Shown here: positions 1-10,136 of the stretch, one piece after another
How positions within the stretch are numbered: the stretch's first letter is position 1
Layout: each line of letters starts with the position of its first letter
Assembly (NCBI GenBank): GCA_019120125.1
Contig: DWVR01000025.1
Location: 1 to 64,000 of the forward strand
Direction: 5' to 3'
Source: Candidatus Phocaeicola excrementigallinarum
GTDB lineage: Bacteria > Bacteroidota > Bacteroidia > Bacteroidales > Bacteroidaceae
Length of the DNA: 64,000 nt
Notes under the pieces: generated by a model
Told to the model about the DNA's origin: nothing
Databases searched by the model: none
The model's input: the letters and a program-made list of their open reading frames with translations, nothing else
Position numbers and translations under genes: made by a program

Positions 1-2
1 TC

Positions 3-110
3 CTGATGAACTTGATTGCGGCATTGGGGGCCTATTGCTTCTTTGACAACAAGCCTGAAGCACTGCAAGGATACACAATCGAGCAGTCAAAACAATTGAC
101 TTTGTTCTAA
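3..110 (+). CDS. C-terminal 36 codons of a gene truncated by the window edge; possibly an IS transposase
   Basis: Open frame from position 3 (..LMNLIAALGAYCFFDNKPEALQGYTIEQSKQLTLF*) ending at TAA 108-110; style resembles IS4-type transposase C-termini, but this is from memory only. Confidence 0.35.
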   Translation: MMNLIAALGAYCFFDNKPEALQGYTIEQSKQLTLF

Positions 111-309
111 TGTTATCCCGAACTCACGTAAATAATGTATTACGGCAAGATTCTCCACCGCCATAGCCAAGTACTTGCAGCCACAGGATTGATACCTATG
201 GAGACTATGCCGACTTTAAACCAATTGTGTTTTTGTCCATGATTCTATTGCATAAGAAATGCGGAGTTGCACTTCTGACCTGACGGTAGCGGAAATTGAA
301 GGACCCTGC

Positions 310-1911
310 TCAAATCACAACCACCATCAACTGAATGAACAGTATCAGAATGACCATCGCCACCGGATAGACCGTAGCATACGCCACACCGGGGATGTTG
401 CTGTCTGTCATCGAATCGACCGCGGCAAGTCCCGGTGTACTTGTCATACCTCCGGTAATGGTGCCCAACAGGTCGAGCATGTCAATCCTGCATACAAAAC
501 GTCCCACCAATGCCGCCAGCACCATAGGGACCAACGTAATGACCGCACCCAGTCCGAACAACAGGAAACCGCTTTCCTGAAATGTGGACACCAGCGTTGT
601 TCCGGCCGATGTCCCTACCTCGGCAAGGAACAGCAGCAACCCCAACTGACGCAGCAGATGGTTGGCGGGTGCCGACATTGACCAAAGCACAGGACCGGTT
701 TTTCCGATGGCACTCAAAATCAAGGCTACGATCAATACTCCTCCGGTCAGCCCCGGAGAGAATGAGAACTCCGAGCCGAACGAAATGTTCAGCTTGCCGA
801 ACAGCACTCCCAGCACGATTCCCATGGCAATAGGAAAGAAGTCCGTATCAGAAAGACGTTTCGCGTCATTACCGAACAGACGGGCCACCGCCTTGATTCC
901 TTTCTGCTCGCCCACCACTGTCAGCTTGTCGCCGAACTTCAACGCCAGATCGGGCGAAGGCGAAAGGTCGATTCCGCTCCTCCGGATGGTAGTGACGGTA
1001 CACCCGAAATTCTTCTGCAGGTTCAGCTCGCCCAACTGCTTGTTGATGATGTTTTTCTGGGTAAGGAGCAATGACTCGATGCTCTGGTCATGCTCCAGAG
1101 GAAGCTCTCCCTCCTCACGGCTGCCCACCAGCACCGCCAGATTGTCCAATGCCTCACGGCTGCCCACAGCCTCAATGCAGTCACCTTCCTCAAGCACCGT
1201 ATTCGCGGTAGGCATCACGATCACATCCCCCTTCTTCAGGCGTGACACCACCGCACCCGTCATGGCACGGATATTCATCTCGATCAACGTCTTGCCCATG
1301 GCTAAAGGATTCGTCACCCGAAACAAGGCCGTGCCCAGCTCAGGAAACTGGCTGCGGCGTTCCTTCTCCAACCGCCGTGCCTCTTCCTGAAGATCCACAC
1401 GGAAAAATCTTGGCAACATCTTGACAAACAATATGATGCCAATCACACTGAACGGATAGGCTATACCGTACGCAATGGAAGCCGACGGCGAATGGGTAAG
1501 GTCGATGGCCACGGCAAGTCCCGGTGTACTGGTCAACGCTCCGGTAATGAGTCCGATAATGGTGGGTGTGTCGATATGGAACAGATATTTCATGCCCGCC
1601 CCGAGCAGACATGCGGAAGCCACCAGCAGCAAAGTGATGAGAATCAGCGTCCGGCCCTTGCTGCGGAACGACTGAAAGAAACCCGGTCCCGCCTGAATGC
1701 CAATTGTAAAGATGAACAGCACAAGCCCGAAGTTCCCCAGTTCCTTCGGAATGGTCACACCCCAATGTCCGAAAGCCAGCGCGATGAATATCACCGCCGA
1801 AACATCGAGCGACAAGCCTTTCACCTTGACGCGACCCAAAATGAATCCCAACGCCACAATCAGGAACACGGAAAAATAAGAATTCTGAAGCAAATCTGTC
1901 CACATAAGCAA
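310..1911 (-). CDS. AspT/YidE/YbjL-type putative transporter (duplicated membrane domains with central TrkA-C/RCK_C domains)
   Basis: 533 aa; two hydrophobic blocks each with a GxxTSTPGLA motif (GALTSTPGLAVA, GGMTSTPGLAAV) flanking two RCK_C-like regions. Confidence 0.85.
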   Translation of the reverse strand: MLMWTDLLQNSYFSVFLIVALGFILGRVKVKGLSLDVSAVIFIALAFGHWGVTIPKELGNFGLVLFIFTIGIQAGPGFFQSFRSKGRTLILITLLLVASACLLGAGMKYLFHIDTPTIIGLITGALTSTPGLAVAIDLTHSPSASIAYGIAYPFSVIGIILFVKMLPRFFRVDLQEEARRLEKERRSQFPELGTALFRVTNPLAMGKTLIEMNIRAMTGAVVSRLKKGDVIVMPTANTVLEEGDCIEAVGSREALDNLAVLVGSREEGELPLEHDQSIESLLLTQKNIINKQLGELNLQKNFGCTVTTIRRSGIDLSPSPDLALKFGDKLTVVGEQKGIKAVARLFGNDAKRLSDTDFFPIAMGIVLGVLFGKLNISFGSEFSFSPGLTGGVLIVALILSAIGKTGPVLWSMSAPANHLLRQLGLLLFLAEVGTSAGTTLVSTFQESGFLLFGLGAVITLVPMVLAALVGRFVCRIDMLDLLGTITGGMTSTPGLAAVDSMTDSNIPGVAYATVYPVAMVILILFIQLMVVVI

Positions 1912-2152
1912 TACGGGTTTAAAATAGGTTTACGCTTTGTCAAGATGCTGACCCACAAGGATTTCCACAGACACAATCCTTATCTCCCAAACAAGATCCA
2001 TGTAATCCAGTCCCAGCATCCCTGTCAGACTTCGCGCACCCTTGTTAATAACGTTAAATCATTCTGTTAATACCATCCTGTCCACTTTCAAGGAAAATTC
2101 CTTTTTATCCATCTCATACCATTCTAGTTACCAGTCATATAGAGACAACCGA

Positions 2153-2236
2153 AAAACGTCAGGACGTTTTACTTGAAACACCGAAGCGTTTTACCCGAAA
2201 CGCCTAGACGTTTTGACTAAAACAACAGGACGTTTT
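2153..2236. repeat. Array of four 18-bp imperfect palindromes, 22-bp period (copy 1)
   Basis: Units start at 2153, 2175, 2197 and 2219: AAAACGTCAGGACGTTTT / GAAACACCGAAGCGTTTT / GAAACGCCTAGACGTTTT / AAAACAACAGGACGTTTT with 4-bp spacers actt, accc, gact. Confidence 0.95.
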
Positions 2237-2314
2237 CCGGATAAAGATACGGAGCTTTTCATTCAACCCCAAACTTCCCTGTCATAATTAACAAATTCTA
2301 CAATAACTTTGTTC

Positions 2315-4198
2315 TCATTCCATCTCCAAAGTACCGATATATCCGTAAAGCTTGCGGTAGAACGGATGACGGGTCAGCGTGGAAGCGTCACCCAGAATGA
2401 TGAGCTTCATGCGTGCACGGGTAATCGCCACGTTCATGCGCCGCAGGTCGTTGAGAAAACCGATCTGCCCCTCTTCGTTGGCACGTACCAGACTGATGAG
2501 AATCACGTCGCGCTCCTGTCCCTGGAATCCGTCGACCGTGTTGACCGTAATGACGGAACGGTAAGGCTTGAAGAAACTGTCTTTCTTGAGCAACTGCCGG
2601 AGAAACTGCACCTGCGCCTTGTAAGGGGAAATCAGTCCCACATCAATCCGTTCCTCCAGAAAACGCTCACGTCCGATCTTGGTGATATAATTTTTCAGCT
2701 GCCCTACAGAGAGTTCCGCCTCAGCCTTGTTGATCCGCCCGTAACTGTCGCCCACAAACTCCTCATTGCAATCCATCCCTTCGGTATTGACCCACTCTAT
2801 CGGAGTATCGAAATCAAGGATGCTCCGGTATCTCACCTCAGGCGCAGACTGAAGCATTCCGCCATAGAACCAGTCGGAAGAGAAACGCATGATGGCATCG
2901 TTCATCCGGTACTGCACCTTCAACAACGACACGGCATCGGGCTTGTTTTTCACGACAGCCTGCATCAGTGTATGTCCCAGTCCCTGACGTGCCGCCTCCA
3001 CGCATTTCACGGTGGGAGGAAGCTGACAATGGTCGCCCGCCAGTATTACCCGGTCGGCCTTACGGATAGCTATCCAGCATGCCGCCTCGAGAGCCTGCGC
3101 CGCCTCATCGACAAACACCGTGCCATACTTCTGCCCGACAAGCACCCGGTTGGCACTTCCCGCCAACGTACAGGCTATGACGCGCGCCTCGCTGAACAGT
3201 GATTCATTGATACGTATCTCGAGGTCGGTGGCACGGTCCTTCAGTGAATTGATTTTTGTCCGCACGGACTCACGGTTGGAAGCTTTCCGCAACTGCGAAT
3301 AAAGTTCCCTGATCGCCTTGCGGATACTCCAAAGCTGCGGATAGTCGGGATGCGACTCGAAACGCCGCTCATAGGTGAACGACAACATTTTGTCGTTCAC
3401 CCGGCTGGGATTTCCTATCCGGAGCACACTCACCCCCCGGTCCACCAGCTTCTCGCTGATCCAGTCGACCGCCATATTGCTCTGCGCGCACACAAGCACC
3501 TGGTTCTCCCTGTGCAATGTCTCATAGATGGCCTCCACCAGCGTCGTGGTCTTTCCGGTTCCGGGAGGCCCATGCACAATGGCCACATCCTTGGCATGCA
3601 GAACCTTGTTGACGGCATCCTCCTGCGTACGGTTGAGCCACGGGAAACGGACCGGCTGAAAACTGAACACCGATAGCGGACGGGAGCCATGAAAAATGTC
3701 ACGCAACTCCGCCAGACGATTGTTCCTGGCCGAAATGACCTGCTTCAAAGCCTCGAACATCAGACGGTAACTGGTCTCGTCGAAATAAAGCTGCACGCCC
3801 AACACCTCCCTGCCCTGCAAGGCCAACAAGGCATCCGCATCAGGAAGTATCACCACCATGCGGTCCTCATCCACATAGTTCACCGTGGCCACAAAGTTCA
3901 GATACGAAAGTTTACCGCTCAGGTCCTGACTGAAGAAGCATACGGGACGGCCATACTCGAACACATGCTCGATGTCCTTGTCCTCCCTCCGTTCCACCTC
4001 AACCACAAGCTGGTTCAAGGCATTATAATAACTCCTCCCGATGTTCAAAGGATACCAGCACATGCCACGCTTTATCTTGCGCCCGATACCCATCACCTCG
4101 GTCTGTTGCCTGAACTGTTCTTTTTCGTATTCGTATTCCATTTTCAGCAACTCATACTGCCGCTGAAGATAAAGTATAGGAGATTCTGACATATTCAT
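2315..4198 (-). CDS. Superfamily 1 DNA/RNA helicase, IGHMBP2/Dna2/NAM7-like
   Basis: Walker A GPPGTGKTTT, Walker B VFVDEAAQA, motif III GDHCQLPPT, C-terminal VDGFQGQERD and NVAITRAR motifs. Confidence 0.92.
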   Translation of the reverse strand: MNMSESPILYLQRQYELLKMEYEYEKEQFRQQTEVMGIGRKIKRGMCWYPLNIGRSYYNALNQLVVEVERREDKDIEHVFEYGRPVCFFSQDLSGKLSYLNFVATVNYVDEDRMVVILPDADALLALQGREVLGVQLYFDETSYRLMFEALKQVISARNNRLAELRDIFHGSRPLSVFSFQPVRFPWLNRTQEDAVNKVLHAKDVAIVHGPPGTGKTTTLVEAIYETLHRENQVLVCAQSNMAVDWISEKLVDRGVSVLRIGNPSRVNDKMLSFTYERRFESHPDYPQLWSIRKAIRELYSQLRKASNRESVRTKINSLKDRATDLEIRINESLFSEARVIACTLAGSANRVLVGQKYGTVFVDEAAQALEAACWIAIRKADRVILAGDHCQLPPTVKCVEAARQGLGHTLMQAVVKNKPDAVSLLKVQYRMNDAIMRFSSDWFYGGMLQSAPEVRYRSILDFDTPIEWVNTEGMDCNEEFVGDSYGRINKAEAELSVGQLKNYITKIGRERFLEERIDVGLISPYKAQVQFLRQLLKKDSFFKPYRSVITVNTVDGFQGQERDVILISLVRANEEGQIGFLNDLRRMNVAITRARMKLIILGDASTLTRHPFYRKLYGYIGTLEME

Positions 4199-5116
4199 TT
4201 AATCCATCTTGTTCTCAGCCAGCATCTGTGCACGCGACTTGCTCTGTGTCACCACATACACGCCGGTAAATATCAGCAGGGCGGCTATCGCCTTGACCCA
4301 ACCGAATCCGGCCATTCCGGCAAGCACCGCCACACTGCTTCCTACTACCGGCTGCATATAGTTGTACATGCTGACCACCGTAGGACGCAAGGTTTTCTGC
4401 CCGACCAGCATCAGAATGTAGGCCACATACGTGCCGAACAGCACCACATAGCCCACTTCCAGCCAGACTTCAAGCGGAAAGACGGAAAAGTCCGTCACCG
4501 AAAAGTCATTATAGGAAAAAGGAATGAAACAAATGGCGGCATAAGTGAACATCCATTTCATCAATGTAACCACACTATAACGCGCGATCAGCTTCTTGAA
4601 TATGGTCAGATAACAGGCAAAACTGACCTGTGCCGCCACACACAATGCATCGCCCAACACACTGCCCGCTTCATCACCGCCTCCATGATTGCTCATGATG
4701 AGCACCAACGCACCTACCGAACCCAGAAAAATACCGATGACCTTCTTGGGCGTGACAGGCTCCTTCAAAAACAAGGCCGCCAGAATCATGGTGACAATCG
4801 GCATGGTAGTAGTGACTATCGAGGCATCGACCGGCGAGGTAAGCGAAAGGCCGAAAGTGAAACAGCCCTGGTTGCAGACTATTCCCAACAGGGAAGCGAA
4901 AAAAAGCATCAACAAATCGTGAGGGCTCACTTTTTCTTCCTTCACAAAAAGAGAGGTAATCCAGAAACAGCAGGCAGCCCCGATCATCCGCATATTGGCC
5001 AGCATCAGTCCGGTAATCCCGGCATCCATCGCCGCCTTCCCTACCGGTGACATCAGTCCCCACATGCTGGCCGCCGCCAACAAAGCCAGATGTGCCTTTA
5101 CATTCCTTACATTCAT
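4199..5116 (-). CDS. EamA/DMT-family transporter
   Basis: About 10 hydrophobic segments, two EamA repeats; start chosen at MNVRNVKAHLALLAAASMWG. Confidence 0.85.
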   Translation of the reverse strand: MNVRNVKAHLALLAAASMWGLMSPVGKAAMDAGITGLMLANMRMIGAACCFWITSLFVKEEKVSPHDLLMLFFASLLGIVCNQGCFTFGLSLTSPVDASIVTTTMPIVTMILAALFLKEPVTPKKVIGIFLGSVGALVLIMSNHGGGDEAGSVLGDALCVAAQVSFACYLTIFKKLIARYSVVTLMKWMFTYAAICFIPFSYNDFSVTDFSVFPLEVWLEVGYVVLFGTYVAYILMLVGQKTLRPTVVSMYNYMQPVVGSSVAVLAGMAGFGWVKAIAALLIFTGVYVVTQSKSRAQMLAENKMD

Positions 5117-5230
5117 CTTAGAATATTCTATGGTTTCACGCCGCAAACTTACAACAAATCTTCGACAATCACACACATTCCGCCACCGAGTGTTCATCAA
5201 TCGTCAATCTGAAATAAGCCGGACACAAAA

Positions 5231-5285
5231 AAATGAGAATGTGCCCCAAGTGAAAGAACTGAATACATGGCGCACATTCTCATTT
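5231..5285 (-). terminator. Hairpin with T-run, likely terminator of the ROK gene
   Basis: AAATGAGAATGTGC ... GCACATTCTCATTT arms; on the minus strand the second arm is followed by a T-rich tract. Confidence 0.6.
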
Positions 5286-5317
5286 CCTCATTCCACCGAC
5301 ACAAACGTGTCTTGCCG

Positions 5318-6526
5318 TCACACCTCGAACAGACTGTTACGTGCCAGCAGGCAGGCACCTACCACTCCCGCCTTGTTCTGCAGCTTTGAAAGCACAATGG
5401 CAGAATCACGGTTGACGAGATTCAGGGAATATTTTCTGACGGCAGTCTTCACCGGCTGCAGGATATAATCTTCCGTACGGGCCAACGTTCCTCCGATAAC
5501 CACCAGTTCCGGATTGAACAGATTGATCAGTCCTGCCAGATACCGTCCCAGTTTACGTCCGATTTCTTCCACCAGCTCGATACACAACATATCCTCCTTG
5601 TTGGTGGCTTCCACAATCTCTTCAAGCGTCACCTCCTCCGTGGAAGAAAGGATTTTCTTCGCCAGGATCGAGTTCTGGCCTCCTTTCACTTTCTCACACA
5701 AGAGACGATGGAGAGCCTGCCCCGACACCTCGGTCTCCAGACACCCTTTCTTGCCGCAACGACAGATTATCTCGTTGTCGAACACACTGAAATGCCCGAA
5801 CTCTCCGGAAAAGCCGGAACGTCCCTCATACATTTTCCCGTCGATGATGAATGCCGCGCCGAGTCCCCAGCTGACATTGATGAACACAATATCCTTTTCG
5901 GCCTTCACCACCCCTTTCAACATTTCTCCGTAAGCCATGGCACGGGTGTCGTTGTCAATCCGCACAGGAATGCCCAGCTTGTCGCTCAGAACTTCACTGA
6001 GCGGACGCTCCTCAAAATTGAACATGCTGTAACTGTATCCTTCCTCCGGATTCACCCTTCCGGAAATGTTCACGCCGACCTGAAGGATCTTGTTCTTTAC
6101 ACTTTCATGACGGTCAATGAAATTCCGTATATGTTCCACCAGCGTCTCAAGACCGGCCGGACTGTTCTCCAGACAACATTCCAGTCCCATTTCCGAATCC
6201 ACAATATCACCCGTAAAGTTCATGAGACCGATATGCAGGCAAAATGCCCGGATATCCACCCCTATCGTATATGCAGACCCCGGATTCAGGCCATACACAT
6301 TAGGGGGCCTTCCCTCGCTGGTCTCCTGCTTTCCGTAATTGACTATATAACCCGACTCCACCATCTCCATGACAAATTTGGTGACCGTAGGCACGCTCAA
6401 GTCTATCTCTCTCGCCAAATCAGGAATTGTGGAGAAATGCGTATGCATCAGATAAGCGATGATCCGCTTCTGAGTCACCGTTCCTTTTGTACCGCTTTCC
6501 AATTCCTCTATCAGTCTATGTACCAT
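5318..6526 (-). CDS. ROK-family transcriptional regulator (HTH + ROK domain)
   Basis: N-terminal winged HTH (IPDLAREIDLSVPTVTKFVMEMVESGYI), ROK sugar-kinase-like fold and CRCGKKGCLE zinc motif; divergent from the sialic-acid genes. Confidence 0.88.
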   Translation of the reverse strand: MVHRLIEELESGTKGTVTQKRIIAYLMHTHFSTIPDLAREIDLSVPTVTKFVMEMVESGYIVNYGKQETSEGRPPNVYGLNPGSAYTIGVDIRAFCLHIGLMNFTGDIVDSEMGLECCLENSPAGLETLVEHIRNFIDRHESVKNKILQVGVNISGRVNPEEGYSYSMFNFEERPLSEVLSDKLGIPVRIDNDTRAMAYGEMLKGVVKAEKDIVFINVSWGLGAAFIIDGKMYEGRSGFSGEFGHFSVFDNEIICRCGKKGCLETEVSGQALHRLLCEKVKGGQNSILAKKILSSTEEVTLEEIVEATNKEDMLCIELVEEIGRKLGRYLAGLINLFNPELVVIGGTLARTEDYILQPVKTAVRKYSLNLVNRDSAIVLSKLQNKAGVVGACLLARNSLFEV

Positions 6527-6699
6527 TCTTAACCTCTCACTATTTTAAATGTCCTGTAAATGTCTGCTAAAATAGCCAAAATTGCCGAACGGAACAACTT
6601 TAAAACCAAAAAACAGAGACATGAAACGAAGGAATCTGATTTTTTTCGTTATTTTTAGGGCAAACATTTAAAAATCCATTAATTAAAGACACCCATTAC

Positions 6700-7782
6700 A
6701 TGAACAGATTACCGCTTCTCATTCTCGCAGCCTTGCTGCTGGCCTCAACCGCAAATGCCGGAACCCTACCCGGACACACACACCGGCTGCCAGACCACCC
6801 CATCCCACAAGGTGTCTCCGCACCCTTTGCCGGATTCATAGATGACTGGCTGATAGTAGGCGGAGGATGCAACTTTCCGGAAACACCCGCCGCCGACGGA
6901 GGAAGCAAAGTCTACTATGAACAATGCTATGCCATACATACCGCTTCCGACTCCCTGACATGGAAACAGATCGGCAGCCTTCCCCAACCCACCGCATACG
7001 GCTGCACGGCAGAAACCACACAGGGATTGGTCTGCATGGGAGGAATGAACGCCGACTCATGCCTTACCGCCGTATTCCTGATCGAAAAGAAAGGAGGAGA
7101 CGGCAATTTCTCCTTCCGTCCGCTCCCTTCACTGCCCACCGCCATCGACAACGCGTCGGCCACTGCCGTCAACGACTGTGTCTACATCACAGGCGGCAAC
7201 CAGAAAGATCAGGGAAAAGCCCTCTACCGGCTCAAACTCCAGACAGGAAGCGCATGGGAGAGACTGCCTTCTTATCCGGGTCCCCAACGGATACAACCCA
7301 TCCTGGTGAATGACGGTAAACAAATCTATCTGACCGGAGGCTATCAGGCCCCATCCGGTTCTCAGGAAAGCATCCTGTCGGCAGACATGCTGAAATTCGA
7401 TCCCGGAAAAGAAGAATGGACCTACGAATCAGACATTCCCGATGAGCAGGACGGGGAAAAACGCTGTCTGGCCGGAGGAGCAGGTACGCACACACAAAAC
7501 CGCCTCATCTTTACCGGTGGAGTCAACTACCGCATCTTCAAGAATGCCATTGAAGGAAAAGCCGGCAAAGACTATATGAGACACACGCCGGAATGGTACA
7601 GGTTCAACGATGACATACTGCTGTTTGACCCTGTGGAAAAGAAATGGAAGATCCGTCCGGACATCAACGGCATGGCCCGTGCGGGGGGAATACTTCTTTA
7701 CCACAAGAACCGTCTGTACATGATTTGTGGGGAAATAAAACCGGGTATAAGAAGCCCTGAAATTATTATCTATCCCTTATAA
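6700..7782 (+). CDS. Kelch-repeat cyclically permuted mutarotase / N-acetylneuraminate epimerase-like
   Basis: Signal peptide, repeated Kelch GG motifs (FTGGVNYR, YLTGGYQ, CMGGMN), position in sialic acid cluster. Confidence 0.8.
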   Translation: MNRLPLLILAALLLASTANAGTLPGHTHRLPDHPIPQGVSAPFAGFIDDWLIVGGGCNFPETPAADGGSKVYYEQCYAIHTASDSLTWKQIGSLPQPTAYGCTAETTQGLVCMGGMNADSCLTAVFLIEKKGGDGNFSFRPLPSLPTAIDNASATAVNDCVYITGGNQKDQGKALYRLKLQTGSAWERLPSYPGPQRIQPILVNDGKQIYLTGGYQAPSGSQESILSADMLKFDPGKEEWTYESDIPDEQDGEKRCLAGGAGTHTQNRLIFTGGVNYRIFKNAIEGKAGKDYMRHTPEWYRFNDDILLFDPVEKKWKIRPDINGMARAGGILLYHKNRLYMICGEIKPGIRSPEIIIYPL

Positions 7783-7817
7783 AAGGGGACCGATTATAAA
7801 AAAATAACCATACAAAC

Positions 7818-7849
7818 ATTGTATTACAAAGAAAATACACATATATTTG
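7818..7849 (+). promoter_or_regulatory. Bacteroides-type promoter upstream of N-acetylneuraminate lyase
   Basis: ATTG (-33-like, 7818-7821), 20-nt spacer, TATATTTG (-7, 7842-7849). Confidence 0.5.
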
Positions 7850-7886
7850 CCCTATTAAATAAACAAACTGATTTAAGAAAGCTGTT

Positions 7887-8804
7887 ATGGAAAGAATCAT
7901 TGGATTAATCGACGCGCCATTTACTCCTTTTTATGAAAACGGAGAAGTGAATTATGAACCGATTGAGAAATACGCTCAAATGCTGGCCAAGAATGGCCTG
8001 AAAGGCGTATTCATCAACGGCTCATCGGGAGAAGGCTATATGCTGACAGAAGAAGAGCGGATGAGACTGGCCGAACGATGGATTGAAGCGGCACCCGAAG
8101 GCTTCAAGGTAATTGTCCATGTAGGAAGCTGCTGCGTGAAAGCAAGCAGAATGCTGGCCGAACACGCGCAAAAAATAGGAGCCTGGGGAATCGGAGCGAT
8201 GGCACCTCCTTTTCCGAAAGTGGGAAGAATAGAGGAGCTGGTGAAATATTGTGAGGAAATCGCTGCCGGAGCGCCCGACCTGCCTTTCTATTACTATCAT
8301 ATACCGGCATTCAACGGAGCCTACCTCCCCATGCCCGCTTTTTTGGAAGCAGTGGACGGACGCATCCCGAACTTCGCGGGCATCAAATATACCTACGAAA
8401 GTATCTATGAATACAACCAATGCCGCCTGTACAAGAACGGAAAATACGACATGCTCCACGGGCAGGACGAGACCATTCTTCCGGCATTGGCCATGGGAGG
8501 CGCCCAGGGAGGAATCGGCGGAACCACCAACTACAACGGAAAGAATCTGGTAGGAATCATCGAGGCCTGGAACAACAACGATCTGGAGAAAGCACGCGAA
8601 CTGCAGAATTTCTCACAAGCGGTAATCAACGTAATCTGCCACTATCGCGGAAATATCGTGGCCGGAAAACGCATCATGAAACTCATCGGCCTGGACCTGG
8701 GAAAAAACCGCACGCCGTTCCAGAACATGACGGACGAGGAAGAGGCACGCATGAAAGCCGAACTGGAGGCCATCAATTTCTTTGAACGCTGCAACAAATT
8801 CTAA
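7887..8804 (+). CDS. nanA: N-acetylneuraminate lyase (DHDPS/NAL superfamily)
   Basis: NGSSGEGYMLT, YYYHIPAFNG, FAGIKYTYE (Schiff-base lysine region) motifs. Confidence 0.92.
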   Translation: MERIIGLIDAPFTPFYENGEVNYEPIEKYAQMLAKNGLKGVFINGSSGEGYMLTEEERMRLAERWIEAAPEGFKVIVHVGSCCVKASRMLAEHAQKIGAWGIGAMAPPFPKVGRIEELVKYCEEIAAGAPDLPFYYYHIPAFNGAYLPMPAFLEAVDGRIPNFAGIKYTYESIYEYNQCRLYKNGKYDMLHGQDETILPALAMGGAQGGIGGTTNYNGKNLVGIIEAWNNNDLEKARELQNFSQAVINVICHYRGNIVAGKRIMKLIGLDLGKNRTPFQNMTDEEEARMKAELEAINFFERCNKF

Positions 8805-8810
8805 ACCGCC

Positions 8811-9995
8811 ATGAATATCGATCATTATCTCAATTACTGGTCCGACCTCTATAAAGAGGATATGCTGACCGACATCATGCCATTCTGGATGGAACATGGC
8901 CTTGACAAGGTGCATGGAGGAGTATACACATGTATAGACCGTAAGGGGGAGCTGATGGACTCCACCAAATCGGTCTGGTTTCAGGGACGGTTTGCCTTTA
9001 CCTGCTGCTTCGCCTACAACCATATCGAGCGGAAACAGGAATGGCTGGACGCGGCCAAATGCACGCTCGGCTTTATTGAAAAACATTGCTTCGACAACGA
9101 CAGAAGGATGTATTTCGAAGTCATGGCCGACGGAACACCGCTAAGAAAAAGAAGATACGTGTTCTCGGAAAGTTTCGCAGCCATCGCCATGGCCGAATAT
9201 GCCCTTGCCACAGGCAACCAGACCTATGCGCAGAAAGCGCTGGACATATTCAAGGACATGAGACGTTTCCTGAACACTCCGGGCATATTGGAACCCAAAT
9301 ACCTGCCTACCGTAGAAATGCAGGGACATTCCATCACGATGATCATGATCAACGTGGCCAGCCGTATCAAGAAAGTAATCAGCGACCCGGAACTGGACCG
9401 ACAGATCGACGAGTCGCTGCACGCATTGAAAACCTATTTCATCCATCCGGAGTTCAAAGCCCTGCTGGAAACGGTAGGACCGAACGGCGAATTCATCGAC
9501 ACCATCAACGGACGGACCATCAATCCCGGACATTGCATCGAAACATCATGGTTCCTGTTTGATGTGGCACATGACCGCGGAAACGACAAGGAACTGATTG
9601 ACCTGGGTCTGCAAATATTCGACTGGTCCTGGGAATGGGGATGGGACAAGGAATACGGAGGCATCATCAACTTCAGAGACTGCCGGAACCTGCCCGCACA
9701 AGACTATTCACAGGACATGAAGTTCTGGTGGCCTCAAACCGAATCCATCATCGCCACCCTGTATGCCTACAAGCTGACAAAAGACGAAAAGTATCTGCAG
9801 ATGCACCGTCAGATCAGCGAATGGACATACGCCCACTTCCCCGACCATGAATACGGAGAATGGTATGGTTATCTTCACCGTGACGGTTCTGTGGCACAAC
9901 CCGCCAAAGGGAATCTGTTCAAGGGGCCGTTCCACATTCCGCGAATGATGACCAAGGCACACACCCTATGCCAGGAAATACTGGCAGGAGAATGA
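8811..9995 (+). CDS. N-acylglucosamine 2-epimerase (AGE) family; likely ManNAc to GlcNAc epimerase
   Basis: (alpha/alpha)6 AGE-type sequence with NPGHCIETSWFL and WWPQTESI motifs; adjacent to the lyase. Confidence 0.9.
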   Translation: MNIDHYLNYWSDLYKEDMLTDIMPFWMEHGLDKVHGGVYTCIDRKGELMDSTKSVWFQGRFAFTCCFAYNHIERKQEWLDAAKCTLGFIEKHCFDNDRRMYFEVMADGTPLRKRRYVFSESFAAIAMAEYALATGNQTYAQKALDIFKDMRRFLNTPGILEPKYLPTVEMQGHSITMIMINVASRIKKVISDPELDRQIDESLHALKTYFIHPEFKALLETVGPNGEFIDTINGRTINPGHCIETSWFLFDVAHDRGNDKELIDLGLQIFDWSWEWGWDKEYGGIINFRDCRNLPAQDYSQDMKFWWPQTESIIATLYAYKLTKDEKYLQMHRQISEWTYAHFPDHEYGEWYGYLHRDGSVAQPAKGNLFKGPFHIPRMMTKAHTLCQEILAGE

Positions 9996-10136
9996 CATTG
10001 TCTTTTTTGTCACCGTGAATACCCGACAGCAACGGGTACTCACGAGTGACATGCGACAGACGCATACCCTATCATAGCAAGCCTTTCACGCCTTTGCACC
10101 AATAAACATTTAACATTAAATTCTGCACTGATATTT

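Noticed and set aside
1-300. Full insertion sequence at the window start
   Set aside because: Only the last 36 codons of the gene are visible and no terminal inverted repeat could be matched
2309-3202. Long plus-strand ORF (297 aa)
   Set aside because: Antisense to the helicase gene; composition typical of a shadow ORF (His/Arg-rich, no recognisable domain)
5318-6526. ROK protein as the sialic-pathway hexokinase (RokA)
   Set aside because: It has an N-terminal HTH domain and is divergently oriented, so a regulator is more likely
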